A DNA stretch of 64,000 nucleotides, taken from the NCBI GenBank assembly GCA_018401435.1, contig JAGYJW010000029.1, forward strand, positions 1 through 64,000. Reading direction: 5' to 3'. Each line of letters begins with the position of its first letter. The stretch's first letter is position 1. Origin of the DNA: Deltaproteobacteria bacterium. Its GTDB lineage: Bacteria; Myxococcota_A; UBA796; UBA2385. Both the position numbers and the translations under genes were made by a program. This document shows, piece after piece, positions 55,539 to 64,000 of the stretch. The notes below the pieces were generated by a model. The model saw only the letters and a program-made list of their open reading frames with translations. It was not told the DNA's origin and did no database searches.

Positions 55539-56366
55539 TCAAGCGGACCCGGGCTTGGGGGCCACGCTCTCGGCCCCAGGGGCCAGGCCGCCCTGGCGCT
55601 CCTGCCACAGGGCCGAGGCGGCCTTCAGCTCCTCCCGCACCAGGCGGTAGACCGTGCCGTTGACCGTGAGGTCGGTGTGGCCGACGCCGGGCACGATGTG
55701 GTTGCGCATGCTGGACTCACCCGGCCGCGGCTTGAGCACCGAGCACCACCAGGGGCAGACCAGGTCGGCCTTGCTGTAGACGCTCACCAGGGGGATGCTC
55801 GCGGGAAAGGTGCGGGCATTGAGCTGCCGCAGAAAGCCCGAGCCAGGGATCATCTGGCTGGCGCTGCCCCCAAACATGCCGCCCGCCGTGACCGACAGGC
55901 CCACCAGGGCCGTGGGCGTGCCCCGGTGGGGGGTGCCCAGGGTGATGAGAGACTTCACCCGCCGGTCTCCACCCAGGTGCTGGATGTAGTGCCGGGCCAG
56001 CAGGCCGCCCATGCTGTGACCCACGATGTGGAAGCGGTCCATGCCGTAGCGTTCGCAGATGCGCTCGACCTTCTCGGCGATCATCTCGGCCGAGTCCACG
56101 ATGCTGCGGATCTGGTAGCGCCAGAGCACCCCGCCCAGGTCGAAGCTGAGCACCCCGAAGCCGTCGTGGCGCAGCCGGTCTTCCATCACCTCCCAGACGT
56201 TGCGGGTCTGGAAGAAGCCATTGAGCAGCAGCACCGTCTCGGGGTAGGCCGCGAAGTCGCCCCGGCGCACGATGCCGTTGCTGCGCATGTAGATCTTGCG
56301 GATGCTGCCGAGCTGACCCCGGATGGCCCGGTAGAGCCGGGGCCGGGCGGCCGAGTCGTCGGGCAC
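55539..56366 (-). CDS. triacylglycerol lipase-like alpha/beta hydrolase
   Basis: ~275 residues, cytosolic or periplasmic (no clear signal). Oxyanion region TVLLLNGFFQTRNVW, nucleophile elbow FHIVGHSMGGLLARHYI, LITLGTPHRGTP lid segment, acid region SVYSKADLVCPWW and the histidine in GVGHTDLTVNG complete a lipase triad. GTG 56366, right after the aldehyde dehydrogenase stop (TGAGGTG), was preferred to the ATG at 56396, which would overlap that gene by 29 bases. It is the last of three genes on the minus strand (hydrolase, dehydrogenase, lipase), suggesting use of a lipid or ester substrate. Confidence 0.78.
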   Translation of the reverse strand: MPDDSAARPRLYRAIRGQLGSIRKIYMRSNGIVRRGDFAAYPETVLLLNGFFQTRNVWEVMEDRLRHDGFGVLSFDLGGVLWRYQIRSIVDSAEMIAEKVERICERYGMDRFHIVGHSMGGLLARHYIQHLGGDRRVKSLITLGTPHRGTPTALVGLSVTAGGMFGGSASQMIPGSGFLRQLNARTFPASIPLVSVYSKADLVCPWWCSVLKPRPGESSMRNHIVPGVGHTDLTVNGTVYRLVREELKAASALWQERQGGLAPGAESVAPKPGSA

Positions 56367-56367
56367 C

Positions 56368-57825
56368 TCAGCGGCCGACGAAGAGCTTGGACACATTCTC
56401 GATCAGGCCGCCATAAGGCGGGTCCAGCAGCGCATTTCCGGCCAGGCGCGACTGCAGGAAGACGCTCTTGGCGTGGCTGAAGGTCAGGAAGCCGGTGCGG
56501 CCATGGTAGGCGCCCACGCCGCTGGGCCCGACCCCGCCAAAGGGCAGCTCCTCTTGGGTGTTGTGCAGCAGCACATCGTTGACACAGGCGCCGCCCGACA
56601 CGGTGCTGTTGAGCACCTGGTTCTGCCGCTTGTTGCTGTGATCGAAGTAGTAGAGGGCCAGGGGGCGCGGGCGGTCGTTGACATAGGCGATGGCGGCGTC
56701 CAGATCCGGCACGCCGAGCACGGGCAGCACCGGTCCGAAGATCTCCTCGCTGAGGATGTCCATGTCCTCGGTGGCGCCCAGGACCAGCGTGGGCGCCAGC
56801 TTGCCCGAGCCCAAGGAGAAGCTCTCGCCGGCGGGGTTGACCTCGCGGATGGTGGCTCCCTTGGCCCGCGCGTCCTCAATCAGCCCCAGCAGCCGCTTGT
56901 GGTGGCCCGGGTGAATGATGGACGTGTAGTCCTGATTCTGCAGCAGGGTGGGGAAGGCCTTGCGGATCCAGGCCTCGGCCGCGTCGGCAAAGGCGGACTC
57001 CTGGCCGGAGGGCACCAGCACATAGTCGGGCGCAATGCAGGTTTGACCGGCATTGTAGGTCTTGCCCCAGGCGATGCGCGCCGCCGCCTTGGCCAGGCTG
57101 TAGGAGCCGTGCACGATGGCCGGGCTCTTGCCGCCCAGCTCCAGGGTGACCGGCGTGAGGTTGCGGGCGGCGGCCTCCATCACGATGCGGCCCACCTTGG
57201 TGGAGCCCGTGAAGAGCAGGTGGTCGAAGGGCAGGCCCGAGAAGGCGGCGCCCAGCTCGGGGCCGCCCTCCACCAGGTCCGCCACGTCGGGGCTGAAGAC
57301 CTCGGCCAGCACCTGTCGGGTGATGGCGTTGGTGGCCGGCGTGTACTCCGAGGGCTTGAGCAGCACCCGGTTGCCCGCCGACACCGCCGCGATGATGGGC
57401 AGAAAGGCCAGCTGGAAGGGGTAGTTCCAGGGAGCGATGATGCCCACCACGCCCAGGGGCTGGTAGATCACCCGGCCCTTGGCGGGCTGCAGGTGCCAGG
57501 AGATCTCGCGCTCTTCGTCTTCCACCCAGTCCTGCAGGTGGGCCCGGGTGTGGCGAATGCTCTCCACCACCATGAAGACCTCGGCCAGCAGCGTCTCTGC
57601 GCGGGCGCGGTTGCCGAAGTCGCTGTTCAAGGCAGCGCAGAGCGCCTCTTTGCGGCTGAGGATCGCGCCCTTGAGCGCCTTGAGCAGCCGCATGCGCTCC
57701 TTGTAGGGGATGGGGCCGTCCTTGCGGTAGGCGGCCTTCAGGCGGTCAAAGGCCGCACGCAGGGCCTCGGGGCTGGCGCCGGCAGGGGCGGTCTCTGCAG
57801 GGGGGGTGGCTTCCTGGGCGGACAT
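56368..57825 (-). CDS. aldehyde dehydrogenase, family 3-like
   Basis: 485 residues, full length. The active site has YNAGQTCIAPDY with the catalytic Cys, VTLELGGKSPAIV with the general-base Glu, LLFTGSTKVGR of the NAD-binding fold and IIAPWNYPFQL near the start. EIFGPVLPV and LPFGGVGPSGVGAYHG are the usual late motifs. Overall similarity is to coniferyl-aldehyde/fatty-aldehyde (class 3) enzymes, which lack the long C-terminal arm of tetrameric ALDHs. Reaction: aldehyde plus NAD(P)+ to acid. It is preceded by an alpha/beta hydrolase (25-base gap) and followed by a lipase-like gene, which together could handle fatty or aromatic esters. Confidence 0.93.
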   Translation of the reverse strand: MSAQEATPPAETAPAGASPEALRAAFDRLKAAYRKDGPIPYKERMRLLKALKGAILSRKEALCAALNSDFGNRARAETLLAEVFMVVESIRHTRAHLQDWVEDEEREISWHLQPAKGRVIYQPLGVVGIIAPWNYPFQLAFLPIIAAVSAGNRVLLKPSEYTPATNAITRQVLAEVFSPDVADLVEGGPELGAAFSGLPFDHLLFTGSTKVGRIVMEAAARNLTPVTLELGGKSPAIVHGSYSLAKAAARIAWGKTYNAGQTCIAPDYVLVPSGQESAFADAAEAWIRKAFPTLLQNQDYTSIIHPGHHKRLLGLIEDARAKGATIREVNPAGESFSLGSGKLAPTLVLGATEDMDILSEEIFGPVLPVLGVPDLDAAIAYVNDRPRPLALYYFDHSNKRQNQVLNSTVSGGACVNDVLLHNTQEELPFGGVGPSGVGAYHGRTGFLTFSHAKSVFLQSRLAGNALLDPPYGGLIENVSKLFVGR

Positions 57826-57850
57826 CGGGCCTCCGGGGCTGGAGCACAGG

Positions 57851-58649
57851 CTATCGCATCGACGGCAGGCTCTCCAGAATGGCGCGAACCAGCAGGGGAG
57901 CCTGCCCCTTGATCAGCCCATGCCCCCCAGTGGCCAGGCGCAGGCGGGGCCCCGGCGGCAAGGCGGCGGACAAAGCGTCGAGGATGGCGGGCTCGACCAG
58001 GGTATCGTCCAGGCAGCCCGCGACCAGGGTGGGGCAGGACACGGCGGCGATGTCCGCGGCGGCCGACTCCCAGTCCCAGGCGGCGAGCACGGCCATGCAA
58101 CGCCGAATATCGGCGTCGCTGACCCGGCGGAAGCCCGCGGCGGTAAAGGCCAGGCGGCAGCGGCCGGACCAGGGCCGAGAGCGCCGGGCTGTCCAGGGCC
58201 CCCGAGATCCGGCGGGGGGAGGGCAGGCGCCGGAAGGCCGCGTGGGGCCGCGCGCCAATCGAGGCCAGCAGCACCAGGCCGGCCACGCGATCGGGCGCCG
58301 CCGCCGCAAGGGATAGCGCATGCCCGCCGCCAAAGGAGTGGCCCAACAGGCGCACCCTCTCGATCCCCAACGCGTCGAGAAGACGCAGCAGCACCCCATT
58401 GATGGCCTGTTTGTCCGACGGCGCCAGGGCGGCGGGGCTCTGGCCGAAGCCCGGCAGATCCACCCGCAGCAGGCGCAGGCCCTGGCTGAGCCCGGGGGCC
58501 AGGTAGCGAAAGTCCCGGTGGCTGCCCGGCATGCCGTGCAGGGCCAGCAAGACCGGGCCCGCGCCTTCGTCGGCATAGGCCAGGGCGCCCCCCGCCAGGG
58601 CGACGTGGCGCAGCGGCGGATCGGAGTGGGGCAGCGGGCCTTGGGACAT
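57851..58649 (-). CDS. alpha/beta-fold hydrolase, one frameshift
   Basis: From ATG 58649 (MSQGPLPHSDPPLRHVALAG): ALHGMPGSHRDFRYLAPGL (oxyanion loop), LLRVDLPGFGQSPA and the nucleophile elbow VRLLGHSFGGGHALSLAAA. Near 58165-58180 the frame shifts; the second part (FTAAGFRRVSDADIRRCMAV, CPTLVAGCLDDTLVEPAIL, LATGGHGLIKGQAP) carries the acid and the histidine and ends at 57851. Restored, it is ~265 residues, usual for the family. The lost frame looks like a sequence error. First gene of the unit with aldehyde dehydrogenase and lipase. Confidence 0.7.
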
Positions 58650-58734
58650 GCGGGCCCGACCTATCCCTGACCTGGGCCCCTTGCGGGTGGGCCGGAGCGG
58701 CTGTACCCCTGGCATGCCCTCCTGTGGAGCCCCC

Positions 58735-58913
58735 ATGTCGCCCTTGCTCGCCCTGCTGCTGGCCGCCCTCCCGGCCCTGGCCACCGCCCCCGAGAGCGCC
58801 GAAGACGCCCTACTGGACGGCGATCCGGGCGCCAGCCGGCCCGACGACGCGCCCGTGGGCTCGCGGTGGCCCTCAGCCTGCTTGGCCTGGTGGGGATGCG
58901 TCGCCGAGAATGA
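58735..58913 (+). CDS. tiny secreted/anchored protein, probable one-base frameshift
   Basis: ATG 58735 starts a clean signal peptide (LLALLLAALPALATAP) and a 25-residue acidic stretch (SAEDALLDGDPGASRPDD). In the given frame the tail turns into polar sequence that is antisense to the neighbouring acyltransferase gene. A shift near 58857 (GCGCCCGTGGG) gives instead GLAVALSLLGLVGMRRRE and a TGA at 58911-58913: a membrane helix with an Arg cluster at the end, as in tripartite C-terminal anchors. That would make a ~59-residue protein. The reading is suggestive, not proven. Confidence 0.4.
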
Positions 58914-58928
58914 AGTCTGTGCCCTCGT

Positions 58929-60236
58929 TTACGGGGGCGGAAGCGTGACGGATGCAGGATCGGCCCCCTTGGCGATGCTGACCCAGGCGCGGATGATCGA
59001 GCCCCACTTGCAGTTGCTCTGACCGGCCAGGTCCAGGCGGAAGAGCTGCGTGCCCACCCGCAGAAAGATCTGGTTGGCCACCTCGACGCTGACCGCGGTC
59101 ACATCGGTGAGGGCCACGGTCCAGAGGGGGGCGGCATCGGCGCCGGTCATCTCCAGGCGCGCGGCGTGCAGGCGCAAGCAGCCGGCGGCCACCACCACCT
59201 CCTCGCGCACCTCCTCCTCCTCGTGCAGGACCCGGGCGTTGCGGGCCTCCAACAACAGACCCTCGCGATCGAAGCGGGCCCGGTCCACCACTGGCGGGGC
59301 CCCCACCAGCGCCACCAGCCGGGCGGCGGCCTGGGGCAGGGTGAAGTCGGGGGCGCCATTCTGGCCGTGCAGCCGGCTCTGGAGGTCCAGGCGCCAGGTG
59401 GCCCCACAGGCGCGGCAGCTCAGCTGGTTGCCGTCGCTGGCCAGGGGCCGCAGCCCCTCGTCGGCAAAGCAGACCGGGCAGGCCCACAAGTAGCTGGGCA
59501 GGCCCCAGGCCATGCGCCGCCCGGTGCAGTGGCCCTGGGTGGGCATGCGGGGGGTGACCCGGATGCGCTTGGCGATATCGGCCTCGATCTCGACCGGCGA
59601 CCAGTCCTTGCCATAGGTGTAGGGGCCCTCGTAGCTGACCTCCACCGGCACCCGGCGGGGGTAGGTGGCCCAGCGGGGCTGCGCGAGAAATGCAGTTTCA
59701 ATGCGTACATAGACCACCCGCGCACCCAGCTTGCGAATCAGGCTGCCCATGCCGGGCAGGGGCTCGCCGGGCTCGCCATTCCAGGTGCGCATGCCCTCGG
59801 GGAAGATGACCACGGCCTGCCCGGCCTTGTACAGCTCCATCATCTTGAGCAGGGCCTGCCGGTCCTTGACGAATTTCTTTTTGCCAAATGCGCCCAATCC
59901 GACGAGAAGGCGCCCGGCGACAGGAATCCGAAGCACGGACGTCGCGGCCATATAGTGCATGGGGCGCTTCATGGCCCAGCCCAGCCAGGCCGGGTCGAAG
60001 GTGGCCGTGTGGTTGGCCAGGACGAAGAGGGGGCCGTCCTTGGGCAGGTGCTCGGTGCCCCGGGCCTGGATGCGGAACCACAGGCTGTCGAGGGCCAACA
60101 TGAGCACGGAGGCCGCGCGCCACAGCAGCCAGCGCTGCCAGGGCAGGCCGAAGAAGGGGCGCACCGGCTCGCGGCAGGCCTGGGTGTCCAGGGTGGGGTG
60201 CTTGTCGGGGGGGAGGGTCAGGTCGCTGGCGTGCAT
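58929..60236 (-). CDS. PlsC-like acyltransferase with C-terminal zinc ribbon and PH-like domain
   Basis: 435 residues from ATG 60236. N-terminal helix (WLLWRAASVLMLALDSLWF), then the acyltransferase core: VLANHTATFDPAWLG (NHxxxxD with catalytic His), FGKKKFVKDRQALLK and VVIFPEGMRTWNG (FPEG). This is the 1-acylglycerol-3-phosphate acyltransferase fold, which moves an acyl chain from acyl-CoA/ACP to a lysolipid. The extra ~200 residues are unusual: a Cys4 ribbon (CPVCFADEG...LSCRACGATW, about 277-305) and a beta-rich segment (LWTVALTDVTAVSVEVANQI) that looks PH/GRAM-like. They might bind a lipid or protein partner. Substrate uncertain. Confidence 0.82.
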   Translation of the reverse strand: MHASDLTLPPDKHPTLDTQACREPVRPFFGLPWQRWLLWRAASVLMLALDSLWFRIQARGTEHLPKDGPLFVLANHTATFDPAWLGWAMKRPMHYMAATSVLRIPVAGRLLVGLGAFGKKKFVKDRQALLKMMELYKAGQAVVIFPEGMRTWNGEPGEPLPGMGSLIRKLGARVVYVRIETAFLAQPRWATYPRRVPVEVSYEGPYTYGKDWSPVEIEADIAKRIRVTPRMPTQGHCTGRRMAWGLPSYLWACPVCFADEGLRPLASDGNQLSCRACGATWRLDLQSRLHGQNGAPDFTLPQAAARLVALVGAPPVVDRARFDREGLLLEARNARVLHEEEEVREEVVVAAGCLRLHAARLEMTGADAAPLWTVALTDVTAVSVEVANQIFLRVGTQLFRLDLAGQSNCKWGSIIRAWVSIAKGADPASVTLPPP

Positions 60237-60325
60237 GGGCGCGTGTCGCAGGCGGGCGGGCGAATATGGCACGCAGGGGCCGACCTGCCCACCCGGCGGG
60301 GGGCCCGCGCGATAGTTCGGGCGGC

Positions 60326-61081
60326 ATGCACCCCGATCCGGTCTATTGGCGCCAGGACCCCTGGTTGGCCTTGGAGAAGCCCGCGGGCCTCTCCGTCTTT
60401 CCCCCCCATGGCGACCCCGGGGGAGACTGCCTGCTGGCCCGCCTGCTGGCGGCCCACCCCAGCCAGGACCGGCCCGACTGGCCCGAGGGCTTCGCGGGCG
60501 GCATCGCGCACCGCCTGGATGTGTCCACCTCGGGGCAGGTGCTGGCAGCCCGCAGCCCCGGCGATCTGGACACCCTGCGCGGGCTCTTCGCCCAGAAGAA
60601 GCTGCGCAAGCGCTACCAGTTCGTGACCGCGCGACAGGTGCCCTGGACCCAACATACGGTGCAGCATCGACTGGCCCATGATCGTCGACAAAAGCGTAGA
60701 ATGACCTTTGAGCGCGGCAAGGACACCCCCCACCGGGGCCAATGGATGGAGGCCGAGACGCGCCTGCGCTACCTGGGTCCGCTGGAGGGCGGGCTGGGCC
60801 TGTGGTCGGCGGAGATGCGCAGCGGCGTCATGCACCAGGTGCGCGTTCACGCGGCATCGGTGGGCCTGGCCCTGCTGGGGGATGGGCTCTATGGCGGGGG
60901 CAGCGCGCCGGGGCCCGAGGGCCCGCAGTTCTACCTGCACCATGTGGGGCTGAAGGGGCCGGGGCTGGTGCCGCCACCCCTCGATGCTCCCCGTCCTGGC
61001 CCCAGCGGCAGGAGCAGCCATGAGCGACCCCTATGCCCCGCCACTGGCGGAGATCGACATCGCGCGCCTGCCGGCCGGTAA
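60326..61081 (+). CDS. RluA-family RNA pseudouridine synthase
   Basis: Start at ATG 60326 (MHPDPVYWRQDPWLALEKPA). The catalytic HRLDVSTSGQVL carries the invariant Asp of pseudouridine synthases; LRKRYQFVTARQV, GVMHQVRVHAASVGLALLGD (RluA-type H-x-R/I-R region) and FYLHHVGLKGPG follow. ~250 residues, without an S4 domain. These enzymes isomerise uridine in rRNA or tRNA. The 3' end overlaps the next gene by ~60 bases; a missed indel near 60970 could move the stop to 61021-61023, inside the following ATG. Confidence 0.87.
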   Translation: MHPDPVYWRQDPWLALEKPAGLSVFPPHGDPGGDCLLARLLAAHPSQDRPDWPEGFAGGIAHRLDVSTSGQVLAARSPGDLDTLRGLFAQKKLRKRYQFVTARQVPWTQHTVQHRLAHDRRQKRRMTFERGKDTPHRGQWMEAETRLRYLGPLEGGLGLWSAEMRSGVMHQVRVHAASVGLALLGDGLYGGGSAPGPEGPQFYLHHVGLKGPGLVPPPLDAPRPGPSGRSSHERPLCPATGGDRHRAPAGR

Positions 61082-61578
61082 TGGCCCAAGAGACGCGCGC
61101 CCGCTTGATCCGCCACGAGGCCTCGCTGCGGTCCTTTGGCTCCCTCTTCATCCTGGGCGGGCTGCTGGGCCTGGGGGGCACCGCCGTCGCCGGACTGGCC
61201 CTGCTGGTGGAGGGGCCGGCTGCGGGAGTGGGCGAGGCCGCGGTCCTGGGTGGCCTGGGCTTCGTCTACGCCCTGCTCAGCGGCGGGCAGCTGTGGACGG
61301 GGCTGGCCTTGCGGCGTTTGCAGCGAAAGGCCCGGGTGCCCGCCACCTTGTTGGCGGGCTTGTCCCTCTTCAGCCTGGGCATCGGCACCCTGATCGGCGG
61401 CTACCTGCTCTACCTGCTGTGGAGCGAGAAAGGCAAGGAGGTGCTCAGCCCGGCCTATGCCGAGGTGCGGGCCGCCACGCCCGAGATGCGGCCCGGGACC
61501 TCGGCCCTGGCCTGGGGCGTGCTGGTCCTGCTCCTGCTCTTCGTGCTGCTGATCGGGGTGGCCGCGCTGGCCGCCTGA
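61020..61578 (+). CDS. four-helix membrane protein of unknown function, one frameshift
   Basis: ATG 61020 gives MSDPYAPPLAEIDIARLPAG; near 61078-61086 the frame changes to ETRARLIRHEASLRSFGSLF, followed by four hydrophobic helices (ILGGLLGLGGTAVAGLALLV, LGGLGFVYALLSGG, LAGLSLFSLGIGTLIGGYLL and WGVLVLLLLFVLLIGVAALA). The NPYAPP-like start with R..IRHEAS is a pattern seen in small uncharacterised membrane proteins of Gram-negative bacteria. ~185 residues when joined. Function unknown. Same strand as the genes on both sides. Confidence 0.55.
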
Positions 61579-61610
61579 AGGCCAGCCGCCGAGGGAGTAG
61601 ACTGCCGCCC

Positions 61611-63287
61611 ATGTCCCGCCGTGCCCTCCCGCTGCTGGCCTGGGCCCTGGTGGGCTTGATGGGCCTGCTGTGGTGGAGCACGGCCGCCAGCACCTCGGTC
61701 GCCCGCATCGCGGCCATGCAGGTGGTGGAGCCCTATGCCTTCGCCGTCTACCACCAGATCGTGCACAACCTCGCCATGGACGGCGACTTCGTGCAGACGG
61801 TGCACCAGGGCTATGACGACTCCTGGACCTGGTCGGGGCATCGCGCGCCGGCCCTCTTTCCGGTCGCGGCCCTCTACCGGCTGGACCCCACCGTCTATGG
61901 CCTGGCCCGGGTGCAGATCCTGCTGGTGATGCTGGGGGCCATCCCCGCCGCCTTGATCGCCCGTCGCGCTGCCGGATCGGAGCTTGGGGTGCCCCTGGGC
62001 GCGGCCCTCTACCTCTTCAGCCCCCCTGTGCTGGCCCTGGCCCTGCAAGACTACCAGGACCTGGTCCTGGCCCTGCCTTGCCTGGTCTTTGCGGTCTGGG
62101 CCTGGCAGGCCGACCGGTGGGCCTGGCTGCCCCTGGGGGTGGTGGCCGGCCTGCTTCCCCGCGAAGAGACCGTACCTGTGGTGCTCATTCTCGCGGTGCT
62201 GACCATCCCTTGGGCCAGCCCGGCAAGCGCCGCGGCTACGCGGGTGCGTTGGAAGCGCTGGGCCCTCAACATCGGGGTCACCGCCTTGATCGTGGGCGCC
62301 TATGTGGGGGGGGTGGAGACCTTCTTTCCCAGCACGGGCACCCAATACAAGACCCCGCTGGTGAGCGTCATCCAGCAGCTGGGCGGCCCCGATGGCCGGG
62401 TGCACCTGGACGGCTGGCCCTGGATGGGCAGCTTCTATGGCTGGCTGCTGGTGCCCCTGGGTCTGCTGGCCCTGGGCGCGCCCCAGCTGGCCCTGCCGGC
62501 CGCGGGGCTGGTGCTCTTTCACCTGGCCATGCCCCAAGGCAACGCCATCGACCGGAGCTGGCAGGGCCACAGCCACCACCTCGCGCCGGCCGTCGCGGTG
62601 CTGCTGGCGGCGGCGGCCGAAGGTGGCGGGCGCTTGCTGCGCCTGGCGGGGCATGCCCGCCTGGGCCGGGTGGGCAGGCTGCTGCCGGTGGCGCTCGCGG
62701 TGGCCCTGCTCCTGCTGATCGGCAGCCGGTTCCGAGCCCAGGCCCTCGACCAGAACCTCCGCCTGACCCTGCTCCCGCAGAATCCGGCCTGGGTGCACCC
62801 GGCCTGGCCCATGGCCCTGGCCCTGCCCGAGGATGCGGTGCCCGCGGTGGCCCGGGACCTGTCGCCCATGGTGTCGAATCGGCGGGTGGCCTATACCTAC
62901 GATGGGTCGCTGGACAGCAAGGAGCTGGACCGGGGCCTGGGGGCGGCCACCCACGCCCTCATCGACGCCCGGCAGGGGGGCGGCCGGGTGACGGGCTGGG
63001 TGCGGGCCATGCCGGGCAGCCAGAAGCTGCAGGAGGCCGGCCCCTACTCCTTGTGGACCTGGGATGCCGGGGCCGAGGACCCCTCCTGGGAGCAGATGCA
63101 AGAGGTCCAGATTCGCAAGGAACAACCTTGGATCTCACCCTACCGCCGCCGCGAGGACATCCCCGGGGTGGCCCGCTTTGTGTCCCCGGAGCGGCCCGCG
63201 GGGGCGCGCATCCCGGTGATTCCGCTGCCCCGGTGGCTCTTTGCCTGGCTCAGCCCGGGACCAGCGCCACGTCCCGGTGTTCGGTGA
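61611..63287 (+). CDS. DUF2079 polytopic membrane protein
   Basis: 558 residues, start ATG 61611 (MSRRALPLLAWALVGLMG). About twelve helices. Residues ~45-75 read YHQIVHNLAMDGDFVQTV and SWTWSGHRAPALFPVAALYR; the pair of loops, together with VLALALQDYQDLVLALPCLV, is typical of DUF2079 proteins, which are GT-C-fold relatives of dolichyl-phosphate sugar transferases. The extra C-terminal domain (MVSNRRVAYTYDGS and IDARQGGGRVTGWV) is soluble. Probably handles a lipid-linked sugar; no substrate can be named. The last 38 bases overlap the convergent lipoprotein. Confidence 0.8.
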   Translation: MSRRALPLLAWALVGLMGLLWWSTAASTSVARIAAMQVVEPYAFAVYHQIVHNLAMDGDFVQTVHQGYDDSWTWSGHRAPALFPVAALYRLDPTVYGLARVQILLVMLGAIPAALIARRAAGSELGVPLGAALYLFSPPVLALALQDYQDLVLALPCLVFAVWAWQADRWAWLPLGVVAGLLPREETVPVVLILAVLTIPWASPASAAATRVRWKRWALNIGVTALIVGAYVGGVETFFPSTGTQYKTPLVSVIQQLGGPDGRVHLDGWPWMGSFYGWLLVPLGLLALGAPQLALPAAGLVLFHLAMPQGNAIDRSWQGHSHHLAPAVAVLLAAAAEGGGRLLRLAGHARLGRVGRLLPVALAVALLLLIGSRFRAQALDQNLRLTLLPQNPAWVHPAWPMALALPEDAVPAVARDLSPMVSNRRVAYTYDGSLDSKELDRGLGAATHALIDARQGGGRVTGWVRAMPGSQKLQEAGPYSLWTWDAGAEDPSWEQMQEVQIRKEQPWISPYRRREDIPGVARFVSPERPAGARIPVIPLPRWLFAWLSPGPAPRPGVR

Positions 63288-63921
63288 CGGGGTGGCAGCC
63301 GTCGTGCAGGACCTGGATCTGCTCGGTCCAGGTCTGAAAGCCCGGCGCTTGCACCCAGACATCCAGATCCCCGACCAGTTCGGAGGCGCAGCTCATGAAG
63401 CCATCCAGGCCGTCTTCGCAGACCCCAGGGCTGTCCCAGTCCTCGTCGCTGGGCACGAAGTAGCCCACGGCCTCGGGCACCAGCGACCCATCCGCCGCCA
63501 GCACGGAGAGCGTCACAGCGGGGATCTCCACATCGGTGCAGTCAACGGGCTCGAGGATCAGGGTGAGGGCTTGCGTCTGCACATGGCAGGCGTCGGCCTG
63601 CACCGTCACCGTCTGGGAGGCCGTGCGGTGGTAGCGCCCGGTGGCCGTCACGGTGATGGGGCCGGCCTGCTCGAAGCCGCAGGCAAATTCGGGGGAGGCT
63701 GGCCAGGGCTCGCAGGGGTTCAGATCGCTGTCCGGCGTGCTCCAGGTGACGGCCAGATCCTCGGGCAGCAGGCCGCCTTCGCTTTCGACAGTGACCAAGA
63801 CGCTCACCCGGGCCTCGGTGGTGCAGCCGACATCGCCGCCGCCGGTATCGTCGTCCTTGTCGCCACAGGCCAGCAGCAGCGCCGGCAGCAGCAGCAGGGG
63901 AATGGGTGCAGAGAGGCGCAT
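63250..63921 (-). CDS. putative lipoprotein, beta-rich, cysteine-paired
   Basis: 223 residues, ATG 63921. Signal and lipobox LLLPALLLACGDKDDDTGGG, followed by an acidic linker. The mature part is two Ig-like beta-domains (ITVTATGRYHRTASQTVTVQ; VTLSVLAADGSLVPEAVGYF) with eight cysteines, for example CEPWPASPEFAC and CEDGLDGFMSC. No family recognised. After it, 63922-64000 hold no visible gene. Confidence 0.7.
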   Translation of the reverse strand: MRLSAPIPLLLLPALLLACGDKDDDTGGGDVGCTTEARVSVLVTVESEGGLLPEDLAVTWSTPDSDLNPCEPWPASPEFACGFEQAGPITVTATGRYHRTASQTVTVQADACHVQTQALTLILEPVDCTDVEIPAVTLSVLAADGSLVPEAVGYFVPSDEDWDSPGVCEDGLDGFMSCASELVGDLDVWVQAPGFQTWTEQIQVLHDGCHPVTEHRDVALVPG

Positions 63922-64000
63922 GGGGACTCCGTGTCGGGCCCGACGCCCAAAGGCAAGGTAGACCCCCAGCGCCCCAGCCGCAATGTGCGCCGGCTCGGGC

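Overview
The window is GC-rich chromosomal DNA (roughly 70% G+C by eye, strong G/C third-position bias). It looks like a Myxococcota-type (deltaproteobacterial) genome. The evidence is the many short lipoproteins with acidic Asp/Gly/Ser linkers, a MopE-type protein with repeated calcium-like DxDGDG motifs, FG-GAP lipoproteins, a Ser/Thr kinase fused to an ATPase and TPRs, a UbiB-like kinase and an orphan ImuA/RecA-like protein. I found no rRNA, tRNA, CRISPR array, insertion sequence or integrase. The order looks like a gene-dense accessory chromosomal region, not a plasmid or prophage.

Layout. 0-8.6 kb: the tail of a DUF1501 gene, a methyltransferase, a membrane beta-propeller protein, a carbon-nitrogen hydrolase with a membrane partner, a GT-C-like membrane protein and two lipoproteins. 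8.6-27.5 kb: two large divergent operons that meet at a 107-base gap (18970-19076). The leftward operon has a sulfatase-like hydrolase, a membrane SGNH protein, a ferritin-like di-iron protein, an O-carbamoyltransferase, DUF5989, a second SGNH hydrolase, a novel membrane protein and an FG-GAP lipoprotein. The rightward operon has two sulfotransferase-like genes, an amidinotransferase, another copy of the novel membrane protein, a third SGNH hydrolase, an adenosine deaminase, a VOC protein and an outer-membrane barrel. Start/stop overlaps of 1-4 bases run through both. Together they look like a pathway that makes or decorates (sulfate, carbamoyl, acyl) a surface polymer or a secreted small molecule; this is inference.

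27.5-40.4 kb: secreted and outer-membrane proteins, namely two paralogous lipoprotein alpha/beta hydrolases, two barrels, a GT-C protein, a MopE-repeat/lectin lipoprotein and a beta-propeller lipoprotein. A RecA/ImuA-like gene there has a possible SOS box at its start. 40.5-47.6 kb: a small module that resembles parts of a contractile puncturing device. It has a VgrG-tail-like beta-helix protein, a PAAR cap, a zinc-ribbon methyltransferase and a kinase-ATPase-TPR regulator, and beside them a DUF4157/peptidoglycan-binding/VanY-type peptidase. 47.8-64 kb: a small lipoprotein, two GT-C-like membrane proteins, UbiB, a pseudokinase-FGE fusion, a hydrolase/aldehyde dehydrogenase/lipase operon, an acyltransferase, a pseudouridine synthase, a DUF2079 protein and a final lipoprotein.

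A caution for every reader: about twelve genes are broken by frameshifts (some at G runs, for example seven Gs at 31920-31926) or by single in-frame stops, while the protein stays conserved on both sides of each break. That pattern fits uncorrected sequencing or assembly errors better than gene decay. Such genes are given here as one span with the break positions.
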